From positions 82,498-146,497 of the forward strand of contig PKUO01000052.1 of assembly GCA_002869585.1 (NCBI GenBank): a stretch of DNA of 64,000 nucleotides. Direction: 5' to 3'. Positions 1 to 6,967 of this stretch are shown here, in pieces. Origin of the DNA: Sedimenticola sp. (lineage in GTDB: Bacteria; Pseudomonadota; Gammaproteobacteria; Chromatiales; Chromatiaceae). A model generated the notes under the pieces. That model was not told the DNA's origin and ran no database searches. It was given only the letters and a program-made list of their open reading frames with translations. Numbering within the stretch: the stretch's first letter is position 1; every line of letters begins with the position of its first letter. A program made the translations under genes and the position numbers.

Positions 1-2
1 CC

Positions 3-1238
3 ATGAACCCGCCGTCTACTAGCAAACTCATCACGCGCAGTGAAAGACTGCTGCCCTGGATGCTGCCGGTTTGCCTGCTGTTCTTTCGCGGTCTGGCCGA
101 CCTGACAGTGCTGTTTACCGCGCTGGTGTTTCTCTACAGGTCATATTCGCAACATGACTGGCAATGGGCGCGGCAGATCTGGTTTCGTTTCAGCCTGCTG
201 TTCTGGGCCTATCTGTTGCTGGTCAATGCCCCTTTCGGCATCGCCCCTGTTGAGAGCCTGCTGTATGCCCTTGCCTTCATGCGCTGGCCGTTGTTTGCCG
301 CCGCGCTGGGTTATTGGCTGTTGAACAATCCTGAGCCACAGCGCCGTTTTCTCATCTCGTTGCTGTGCGTCTCTCTGTTTATCTTCATAGATACCGGCTG
401 GCAATATCTGACCGGCTGGGATTTTTTCGGCATCCCCAAATTTGCCCAGGACCGGCTGACCGGGCCGTTCCGCAATCCCGTGCCTGGCACCCTGATGTTG
501 CGTGTCGGCTTCATCCTGCTGTTTGCCGGCCTGCTGTTCAACAGCCTGAAGCCAGCAACGCGCAGCATCAGCTTCGCGACCGGCCTGCTGGCCATGGGCA
601 TTCTGCTGATCTTCATTACCGGCGAGCGCATGCCCTTTGCGCTCTATTGCGCGGGCGCGCTGGTGGTCATTGCAGGTCTGCTGGCGACCTTTCCTGACAA
701 GCGCAGATTGATCCTCACCGGCCTTGCGGCCCTGCTGCTGTTTTTTGCGCTCACCATGCAGTTGCTGCCGGCGACAACCGAGCGGACCATTCATAGCTTC
801 TTCGATACGCTTGAGCAATTCGGGCAATCCCATTATGGCGAGATCTTCGCCGCCGCCGTGCAGACATGGCTACAGGATCCGGTCTTCGGCAGCGGGCTGC
901 ACAACTATCGCGAAGCATGCCTGCTGGTAATCCCTTCCGAGAACAGCTGTGGGCTGCATCCCCACAACCTCTATCTGCAACTCGCCGCCGAAACAGGCAT
1001 AGCAGGCCTGGCACAGTTCCTGGCGCTGCTGGTCAGCATCGTCCTGACCGCACTGCAACCACTGGTCCGGAACAAAAACTGGTACGCCGCCGCGCTCTCG
1101 CTGAGCGTACTCGGGGTCAGCTTCTGGCCGCTGATGGCAGCACCCAGCCTGTTCAACAACTGGATCGCGGCGCTGGTGTGGCTCGGAATCGGCTGGGTAC
1201 TGGCCATGGCGCAGACGCTGGGCAGACCAGGGGCATGA
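3..1238 (+). CDS. O-antigen ligase family membrane protein (WaaL/Wzy_C type)
   Basis: This is a 411-residue polytopic inner-membrane protein with about ten or more hydrophobic segments. Proteins of this family transfer undecaprenyl-linked O-antigen to the lipid A core, or polymerise glycan, on the periplasmic face. The Wzy_C region is recognisable: an Arg-containing ITGER segment at about 202-206, and a long periplasmic loop carrying H319-P-H321-N followed by LYLQLAAETG, which matches the conserved HxHN-type motif of O-antigen ligases. The stop codon overlaps the ATG of the next glycosyltransferase gene (ATGA), so the two are translationally coupled. The ATG lies 3 bases inside the window, so the ribosome binding site cannot be assessed and a start further upstream is possible. 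The family call is firm, but ligase cannot be separated from polymerase on sequence alone. Confidence 0.85.
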   Translation: MNPPSTSKLITRSERLLPWMLPVCLLFFRGLADLTVLFTALVFLYRSYSQHDWQWARQIWFRFSLLFWAYLLLVNAPFGIAPVESLLYALAFMRWPLFAAALGYWLLNNPEPQRRFLISLLCVSLFIFIDTGWQYLTGWDFFGIPKFAQDRLTGPFRNPVPGTLMLRVGFILLFAGLLFNSLKPATRSISFATGLLAMGILLIFITGERMPFALYCAGALVVIAGLLATFPDKRRLILTGLAALLLFFALTMQLLPATTERTIHSFFDTLEQFGQSHYGEIFAAAVQTWLQDPVFGSGLHNYREACLLVIPSENSCGLHPHNLYLQLAAETGIAGLAQFLALLVSIVLTALQPLVRNKNWYAAALSLSVLGVSFWPLMAAPSLFNNWIAALVWLGIGWVLAMAQTLGRPGA

Positions 1239-2263
1239 GGATTACCCAGGTGATGCTCAGCCACGGCGAGGGGGGTCTGGAAAAGCACACCCTGGAGCTC
1301 TGCAATGCACTGTCCCGGGCCAGGCACAGCGTCACCCTGATTGGCGATGCTTCCCTCGCCCCACAGCTTGACCCCGCGATCGATTTATTGACCATCAACA
1401 CCGCGCCCAGCCGCAACAACCCGCTGTTGCTGTTCAGCCTCTACCGGAAGATCAGCGCCTCCCGCCCGGACATCATCCATGCCCAGGCCCACAAGGCCGC
1501 CACCGCCATGACCAGACTCCGCTTCTGGTTGAAAGCGCCTATCCTGGCCAGTGTTCACGGCGTCAAGCGCGACAACCGGACACTGGCAAAACTCGACGCG
1601 GTAGTCTGCGTCAGCCAGGAGGTGGCGAAAAGAGTCAATCATCCGAATGGTTTTGTCATCTATAACGGCATTGCTGAACCGGACACCCGGCACAACTGGT
1701 CTCGTGAACGTCTGAGGTCAGAGTTCAGTCTTGACCGACACTACCCGACCATCGGCGTGATCGGGCGACTGGCGCCGGTCAAGGGCGTGGATCTTGCCCT
1801 GAGCGCCGGGGATGGCCTGCCGCTAAACATGATCGTTTTTGGCGATGGCCCGGAACGTGAGCGCCTGCTGGCCCAGCATCAGCAGCTCAGGCACCCCGAG
1901 CGCATCCGGTTTGCCGGACACCGGCAGGATATCGGGCAGATCCTGCCCGCCCTGGATGCCGTGCTCATCTCATCCCACCGCGAGGGCTTCTCCTATGTTC
2001 TGGCCGAGGCCCTGCTCGCCGGAGTCGCCATTATCAGCACCGACGTGGCAGGCCCCCGGGAGATACTGCCCCCGCAGTGCATTGTCGGCCCCGCCAGTCT
2101 GGACAATATCCGCAGCGGTCTGCAACACTGGTTGCACCAACCGGAACAGTGGCGAGCAGCGATGAGCAACGCCTTTGATTTTGCCCAACAGGAGCTGACC
2201 CTGGAACAGATGACCCGGCATACCCTGAGCGTCTACAACCAGATGCTGGAGGCGAAGCACTGA
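1235..2263 (+). CDS. Glycosyltransferase family 4 protein
   Basis: A cytoplasmic GT-B fold retaining glycosyltransferase of 342 residues, probably adding a sugar to the LPS core or to a surface glycan. The N-terminal MRITQVMLSHGEGGLEKHT matches the GT4 nucleotide-sugar fold, where the GGLE segment meets the acceptor. The C-terminal half has the GVIGRLAPVKG strand and the EX7E motif EGFSYVLAE, which holds the donor phosphate and ribose. The frame stays open upstream to 866, but that extension lies inside the preceding ligase gene; the ATG at 1235 overlapping its TGA is the natural start. Its own stop shares one base with the next ATG. The sugar specificity is unknown. Confidence 0.87.
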   Translation: MRITQVMLSHGEGGLEKHTLELCNALSRARHSVTLIGDASLAPQLDPAIDLLTINTAPSRNNPLLLFSLYRKISASRPDIIHAQAHKAATAMTRLRFWLKAPILASVHGVKRDNRTLAKLDAVVCVSQEVAKRVNHPNGFVIYNGIAEPDTRHNWSRERLRSEFSLDRHYPTIGVIGRLAPVKGVDLALSAGDGLPLNMIVFGDGPERERLLAQHQQLRHPERIRFAGHRQDIGQILPALDAVLISSHREGFSYVLAEALLAGVAIISTDVAGPREILPPQCIVGPASLDNIRSGLQHWLHQPEQWRAAMSNAFDFAQQELTLEQMTRHTLSVYNQMLEAKH

Positions 2264-2997
2264 TGCAGTGGTTATTGCTGATTCCGCTGTTGCTGGCGCT
2301 GCTTTGGCTGTTGGGTAACTACACCTTCTGGATGGCACCCCGCCCAAGACGCTTGCCGCGACTACTGATGTATCACGACACCTCGGACGGCCCAGGCAGC
2401 GGTATGAATATCGCGCCCGACAGGCTGATGACGCAGATCCAGTGGATGAAAAACAAGGGACACCGCTTCGTCAAGGTGTCCGAACTGCTTGACCGGGAGA
2501 GTGAAAACTGTGTCGCCATCACACTGGACGACGGCTTTGCCAGCAACTACCGCGAGCTGTTTCCCCGGCTGCGCAAAGAGAATATCCCGTGCACCATCTA
2601 CCTGGCCCCGCACATCGAGGGTATCGACAGGCTCACCCCGGAACAGATCAGTGAGATGCAGGCCTCCGGCCTGGTGGAGTTCGGCGCCCACACCCTGCAC
2701 CATATCAATCTGAAAAACTGCAGTGACGAACAGGCCCGCCAGGAGATCAACGATTCCAAACAGGCGGTTGCAGCACTCAGTGGTGCTCCCTGCAACAGCT
2801 TCTCCTACCCCTTCGGACGCTTCGAGGAGCGTCATGCAGAGATGGTCAGGGCAGCCGGTTTCACTTCGGCGGTTACGGTGAAAAAAGCCATACTGCCGAT
2901 TACCGATCCGTTCCGCCTGCCCCGCATCGGCATCAATGGCGCCGCCAATCGCCTGCAATTTCATCTCGCCTTTACCCGTGGGCGCTACAAACTATGA
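2263..2997 (+). CDS. Polysaccharide deacetylase family protein (NodB homology domain)
   Basis: A 244-residue protein with one N-terminal membrane segment (residues about 2-22, LLLIPLLLALLWLLG) and a carbohydrate esterase family 4 domain. The metal and catalytic motifs are visible: TLDDGF at 87-92 (catalytic base and metal Asp) and HTLHH downstream (the metal His pair), then SYPFGRF. Enzymes of this kind remove N- or O-acetyl groups from glycans using Zn or another divalent metal. Lying between glycosyltransferase genes with 1- and 4-bp overlaps, it probably trims a sugar of the LPS core or O-chain; a deacetylase of lipid-linked intermediates fits equally well. The membrane anchor suggests action at the inner membrane. 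Confidence 0.85.
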   Translation: MQWLLLIPLLLALLWLLGNYTFWMAPRPRRLPRLLMYHDTSDGPGSGMNIAPDRLMTQIQWMKNKGHRFVKVSELLDRESENCVAITLDDGFASNYRELFPRLRKENIPCTIYLAPHIEGIDRLTPEQISEMQASGLVEFGAHTLHHINLKNCSDEQARQEINDSKQAVAALSGAPCNSFSYPFGRFEERHAEMVRAAGFTSAVTVKKAILPITDPFRLPRIGINGAANRLQFHLAFTRGRYKL

Positions 2998-3755
2998 CTA
3001 AAATCCCCGCCAGCGTTTTCATCATCACCCTGAATGAGGCGCAGAACATCGGGCGCGCCCTGCAGAGCGTCGCCGACTTTGACCAGATCGTGGTGGTCGA
3101 TTCCGGCAGCAGTGACGCAACCCTGGAGATAGCCCGGGGCTTCACCAGCGATATTTTTACCCAGACCTGGCTCGGCTATTCCCGACAGAAGGCCCTGGCT
3201 TTGTCCAAGTGCAGCCATGACTGGTGCCTGAACATCGACGCCGACGAAGTGGCCAGTCCCGAGCTTATTCAGGAGATACGCCAGACCATCGCCGACAACA
3301 ACTGCGACGCCCTCAGCATCCAGATTGACGATATCTTTCTGGGCCGGGTGAATCACCCCTGGATCCGGCGCAATGCCAAGCCGCGCTTCTTTCGCAAGAA
3401 TGCCGGTGAATATGGCGATGCCGTGGTCCATGAGGGGTTCAAGGTCAGCGGCAAGCTGGCGCGCGCCCAAGGCGCGATCCGCCACTACGGTGAAAGATCC
3501 ATTGCCATCAAGGTCGAGAAGAACAACCACTACTCCAGTCTGCGCGCCGAGGAGCGCCACCGGAAGGGGAAAAGGTTCAACCTGCTGAAACTGCTGGTGG
3601 CATTTCCCTTCGCCTTTTTCCGCTCCTATATCCTGCGCCGCGCCCTGCTGAACGGTCTGCCGGGGTTTATCGGCAGTGTCGTCAACGGATTTTACGCCTT
3701 CCTCAAAGAGGCCAAACTCTACGAAGTCTCCCGCTCTGATAAAGATAGCAATTGA
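2994..3755 (+). CDS. Glycosyltransferase family 2 protein, LPS core type (WaaE/KdtX-like)
   Basis: A 253-residue GT-A fold inverting glycosyltransferase. The N-terminal SVFIITLNEAQNIGRAL is typical of LPS core beta-glucosyltransferases of the WaaE/LgtF group. Next comes VVDSGSSDATLE, which contacts the nucleotide, and the DxD-type metal motif in NIDADEV. A hydrophobic and basic C-terminal stretch (AFFRSYILRRALLNGLPG) suggests peripheral membrane binding. The start overlaps the deacetylase stop by 4 bp. The last 37 bases (3719-3755) overlap the 3' end of a convergent glycosyltransferase gene on the other strand, an unusually tight tail-to-tail arrangement. Confidence 0.88.
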   Translation: MTKIPASVFIITLNEAQNIGRALQSVADFDQIVVVDSGSSDATLEIARGFTSDIFTQTWLGYSRQKALALSKCSHDWCLNIDADEVASPELIQEIRQTIADNNCDALSIQIDDIFLGRVNHPWIRRNAKPRFFRKNAGEYGDAVVHEGFKVSGKLARAQGAIRHYGERSIAIKVEKNNHYSSLRAEERHRKGKRFNLLKLLVAFPFAFFRSYILRRALLNGLPGFIGSVVNGFYAFLKEAKLYEVSRSDKDSN

Positions 3756-4852
3756 TAAAGGTCGAGCGTTTCACTGAGCATCTGCTGGCGCAGAAAGCGG
3801 GTGTTGTGGGCGGGCACCAAGGGCTGATCCAGCAAGGCTTTGGCAACCGTTGCAAGCATCCCGGCATCTTCCGGAGTCACCCGCCCCGCCGGGAAAAGCG
3901 CGCCCAGAATCTCGCCGACTCCACCGTGATCATAGCCCACCACTGGTCTGCCCATGGTCAGCGCCTCGAGCACGGTGCGGCCAAAGGCCTCCTGCTTGGT
4001 CGAGAGCGACAGGACCAGATCGGATACCGCATAGATCTCTTTCATATCCGCGCGATTGCCGGTGAACAGGATGCGCTCATCCAGCCCAAGTGTCTCCACC
4101 TTCTCCCGTAACTCCCTGGCATAGGCCTTGCGCTTGGGGTCCTCGCCGCCGACGATCAGCCCATAAACGGCCTGGCCGTCCTGGTTGAGCCATTGGATCA
4201 GGTCAATAAAGGCGTGATGGCCCTTCAGCCGCGTCAACCGTCCGGGCAGGGTCAGTACCCGCCTGCCTTTCAGTTCGGGATATTGCCGGTACCACGCCGA
4301 CAGCCACTGCGCATCGGGCTGATAGTCCCGGGGAAACTCTTCGGGGTCGACGCCGCGATAGATCAGCCGGACTCTATCCCGTTCAACCCAGGGATAGTTG
4401 CTGAAAATATAGTTTTCAATGGTTTTCGATACCGCAATCACCCGTTCGCCACGGCACATCACCCCGCTGTAACCGGAAACCGAGTAGAGGCCGTGTACCG
4501 TGGTGACCAGTCGCGGGCGCTGATTCACCGGCAGCGTTCGCCAGGCCAGCCAGACCACCCAGGCCGGCATGCGTGACCGGAGATGCACAATATCCGGCCG
4601 CTCGCGTAGCAACCACTGACGCAGAGGAAAGAGATGACGCAGGGTTAACGGCGATTTTTTGCCCAAGTCCCACCGAACATGGCGACTCCCACCGTTTTCC
4701 AGCTCAGCGACCATCCGGCCACCGGCAGAGATGACAATGGATTGGTGCCCGGCCGTGACCAGCGCCTGCGCCACCTCCAGGGTGCCGCGTTCGACACCAC
4801 CGCCATCGAGGGCCGGTAGTACCTGTACGACCTTCAACCTGCGCTCAGCCAT
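3719..4852 (-). CDS. Glycosyltransferase family 4 protein (WaaG-like)
   Basis: A GT-B glycosyltransferase of 377 residues. The N-terminus reads VVQVLPALDGGGVERGTLE, the usual GT4 acceptor and donor loop. The C-terminal half has LTLPGRLTRLKGH and the EX7E motif EAFGRTVLE that binds the sugar nucleotide. The frame extends eight codons upstream to 4876, but the Met at 4852, directly before the conserved AERRLKVVQV segment, looks the better start. Either start overlaps the 3' end of the upstream ELM1-family gene. Its 3' end overlaps the convergent GT2 gene by 37 bp. It is likely an LPS core or O-antigen enzyme with unknown sugar specificity. Confidence 0.85.
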   Translation of the reverse strand: MAERRLKVVQVLPALDGGGVERGTLEVAQALVTAGHQSIVISAGGRMVAELENGGSRHVRWDLGKKSPLTLRHLFPLRQWLLRERPDIVHLRSRMPAWVVWLAWRTLPVNQRPRLVTTVHGLYSVSGYSGVMCRGERVIAVSKTIENYIFSNYPWVERDRVRLIYRGVDPEEFPRDYQPDAQWLSAWYRQYPELKGRRVLTLPGRLTRLKGHHAFIDLIQWLNQDGQAVYGLIVGGEDPKRKAYARELREKVETLGLDERILFTGNRADMKEIYAVSDLVLSLSTKQEAFGRTVLEALTMGRPVVGYDHGGVGEILGALFPAGRVTPEDAGMLATVAKALLDQPLVPAHNTRFLRQQMLSETLDLYQLLSLSERETS

Positions 4853-5763
4853 CGCTCTGCAATCCATCGGGCGCAACGATCCGCCTCGTTAAAATCAGCC
4901 ACTGGCTGCATCTGCGCCCTGTAATCACCCCTGTCATCGAAGGGCACAACCAGCCCCTCATTCAGCAATTTCCGGAGCCCCCTGGAGACACGACTCTCCC
5001 CCTTGGCTGGCATTTTCAGCACCCCCACCGCGACACCCGCAGTGAGCGCCTCGTAGACCATCGACACCGAGTCCTCCGTCACCCAGGCCGTGGAGCGCTC
5101 GGCCAACTGCCCGGCCACCCAACCGGGCCCGGTCTCATCCACCGGCACAACCTCCAGATTGTCGGGTTTTCTCCCGCGCATTTCAGCAACGAATTCGGAA
5201 GGTGTTCTCCGGGAAGTGGTCAGTAGAAAACCAGTTTCGGGATTATCCCCGACCAGTTGCTCGATCTGGTGCAACAGCATCTGCAAATCCCAGCCATGAT
5301 GCCGGGAGGGACCACCAATAAGAATCAGCGCCTTGTGCGGGACATGCCTTCCGGCCGATTGCAGCGCATTCAACACCCCCCGGGTCTCCAGGCAGGGGGC
5401 GTTGCCCCGGTACCCGTCATGCTCGGGAAGCAAACAGAGATCGAACAGGGAGAGCGGCAGACTGGGGCGCATCAATACAATCGCCTTCCCGCCGCGCGCG
5501 CGCCGGGCGGTGAGCAGATGCAGATGGGTTTGGTGACCTGCGCCGATGATCAGATCCGGCGCAGGCAAATTGCTGCCCGGCGGATAGGCTGCAAAGAGCC
5601 AATAAAACAGGGGCGTCAGACGCCCCTTTACAGGAATATCGTAGCAGGTGCAGGGCAGCTGCCGGCTCAATGCATTGCTCAGGCCCAGGGATTGGTTTTC
5701 ATGACCCGGTTTGCCGTCAAGCAGACGCCAGATAATCAGCCCATGTGCATCCTGCCCGGTCAC
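4834..5763 (-). CDS. ELM1/GtrOC1 family protein (DUF1022)
   Basis: This 309-residue protein matches the family named after plant mitochondrial fission factor ELM1. The conserved start WRLLDGKPGHENQSLGL is clear, as is PDLIIGAGHQTHL. The mid-region LILIGGPSRHHGWD and the C-terminal TEDSVSMVYEALTAGVAVGVL resemble a GT-B glycosyltransferase fold. Bacterial members often sit beside LPS genes, as here between a GT4 gene and glnE-ilvE, and are suspected glycosyltransferases; the biochemical role is not established. The downstream GT4 gene overlaps its 3' end by 19 bp, so the two are probably co-transcribed. Confidence 0.83.
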   Translation of the reverse strand: MTGQDAHGLIIWRLLDGKPGHENQSLGLSNALSRQLPCTCYDIPVKGRLTPLFYWLFAAYPPGSNLPAPDLIIGAGHQTHLHLLTARRARGGKAIVLMRPSLPLSLFDLCLLPEHDGYRGNAPCLETRGVLNALQSAGRHVPHKALILIGGPSRHHGWDLQMLLHQIEQLVGDNPETGFLLTTSRRTPSEFVAEMRGRKPDNLEVVPVDETGPGWVAGQLAERSTAWVTEDSVSMVYEALTAGVAVGVLKMPAKGESRVSRGLRKLLNEGLVVPFDDRGDYRAQMQPVADFNEADRCARWIAERWLSAG

Positions 5764-5772
5764 AGGATGCGG

Positions 5773-5961
5773 TCAATCCACCAGTCGATAGTGCGCACCG
5801 CAATAGGGACAGATCGCCTCACCGGTCTTTTCTATGGGCAGAAAGACCCGGGGGTGCATGCTGGCCAAATCCGCCTTCGGGCCGGGACAGGCCAGGGGCA
5901 GATCCTTTTGCGTGACCTCGATCACCTGGGTGACGGGGGATGCTGCTGCGCTATTTGTCAT
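5773..5961 (-). CDS. Zinc-finger domain protein, zf-CHCC type
   Basis: A 62-residue protein related to the zinc-binding domain of mitochondrial complex I subunit NDUFS6. The ligand set is visible: CPGP near residue 25, H36 in MHPRVFLPI, and C-x2-C in ICPYCGAHY near the C-terminus. In proteobacteria small zf-CHCC proteins are commonly encoded next to ilvE and LPS glycosyltransferases, as here, but their role is not known. It lies 30 bp downstream of ilvE and 9 bp upstream of the ELM1-family gene, so it is probably part of one transcript. Confidence 0.85.
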   Translation of the reverse strand: MTNSAAASPVTQVIEVTQKDLPLACPGPKADLASMHPRVFLPIEKTGEAICPYCGAHYRLVD

Positions 5962-5991
5962 GTCAACGGTCTCCTCGGCAATCTGCTCATC

Positions 5992-6915
5992 CTAAACGTG
6001 GGTCAGCCATTCGGAATTTTCACTCCGGCGGCCCTGTACCTGATCGAAGTAGAGCGACTGGATGCGCTCGGTGATCGGGCCCCGGGTGCCGCTGCCTATC
6101 GAACGGCGGTCAACTTCGCGGATCGGCGTCACCTCGGCGGCGGAGCCGGTAAAGAAGGCCTCGTCGGCGATATAAACCTCGTCGCGGGTGATGCGTTTTT
6201 CCACAACCGGAATACCCAACTCCTCGCACAGCGTCATCACGGTACGGCGGGTGATGCCATCCAGTGCCGAGGTGAGATCCGGGGTGTAGATGACGCCGTT
6301 GCGCACGATGAACAGGTTCTCGCCGGAACCCTCCATGACATAGCCGTTGGTATCCAGCAGCAGCGCCTCGTCATAGCCGTCATCCAGCGCCTCTTTCAGC
6401 GCCAGCATGGAGTTCATGTAGTTGCCATTCGCCTTGGCGCGGCACATGGTGATATTAACGTGATGACGGGTAAAAGATGAAACGCGCACGCGGATGCCGT
6501 TGCGCAGATTCTCCTCACCCAGGTAAGCGCCCCACTCCCAGGCCGCAACCATGGCGTGTACCTGGAGATTGTCGGCACGCAGCCCCATGCCTTCCGAACC
6601 CAGAAAACACATCGGCCGGATATATGCGGAGTCGAGATTGTTCTTTTTGACCGCCTCTATCTGGGCGTTGTTCAGCTGCTCGCGGCTGAAGGGAATCTTC
6701 ATGCCGAGAATATGCGCCGAACGGAACAGCCGGTCGGTATGGTCCTGAAGCCGGAAGATCGCTGGCCCCTTGTCGGTGTGATAGGCGCGCACGCCCTCGA
6801 ACACACCCATGCCGTAGTGGAGCGTGTGGGTGAGTACATGCACCTTGGCGTCGCGCCAGGGAACCATCTCACCATCCATCCAAATCCACCCATCACGATC
6901 CGAAAACGCCGCCAT
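5992..6915 (-). CDS. ilvE: Branched-chain-amino-acid aminotransferase
   Basis: A PLP-dependent fold-type IV transaminase of 307 residues that catalyses the last step of Val, Leu and Ile synthesis with glutamate as amino donor. The PLP lysine is K161 in CRAKANGNYMNS, and the cofactor phosphate and ring site shows in VMEGSGENLF at about 193-202. The N-terminal WMDGEMVPW and THTLHYGMGVFEG are characteristic of IlvE. The length matches the family (about 305-310). It lies 52 bp downstream of glnE, an arrangement also found in pseudomonads upstream of waa genes. Confidence 0.96.
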   Translation of the reverse strand: MAAFSDRDGWIWMDGEMVPWRDAKVHVLTHTLHYGMGVFEGVRAYHTDKGPAIFRLQDHTDRLFRSAHILGMKIPFSREQLNNAQIEAVKKNNLDSAYIRPMCFLGSEGMGLRADNLQVHAMVAAWEWGAYLGEENLRNGIRVRVSSFTRHHVNITMCRAKANGNYMNSMLALKEALDDGYDEALLLDTNGYVMEGSGENLFIVRNGVIYTPDLTSALDGITRRTVMTLCEELGIPVVEKRITRDEVYIADEAFFTGSAAEVTPIREVDRRSIGSGTRGPITERIQSLYFDQVQGRRSENSEWLTHV

Positions 6916-6967
6916 TTTCTCTCTCCAAAAGATAACCTAGTTCAATTGATACCGATGCCGCCCCGGC

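Noticed and set aside
5257-6480. A 407-codon plus-strand frame
   Set aside because: Runs antisense across the ELM1-family gene, the zinc-finger gene and ilvE, all of which are well supported.
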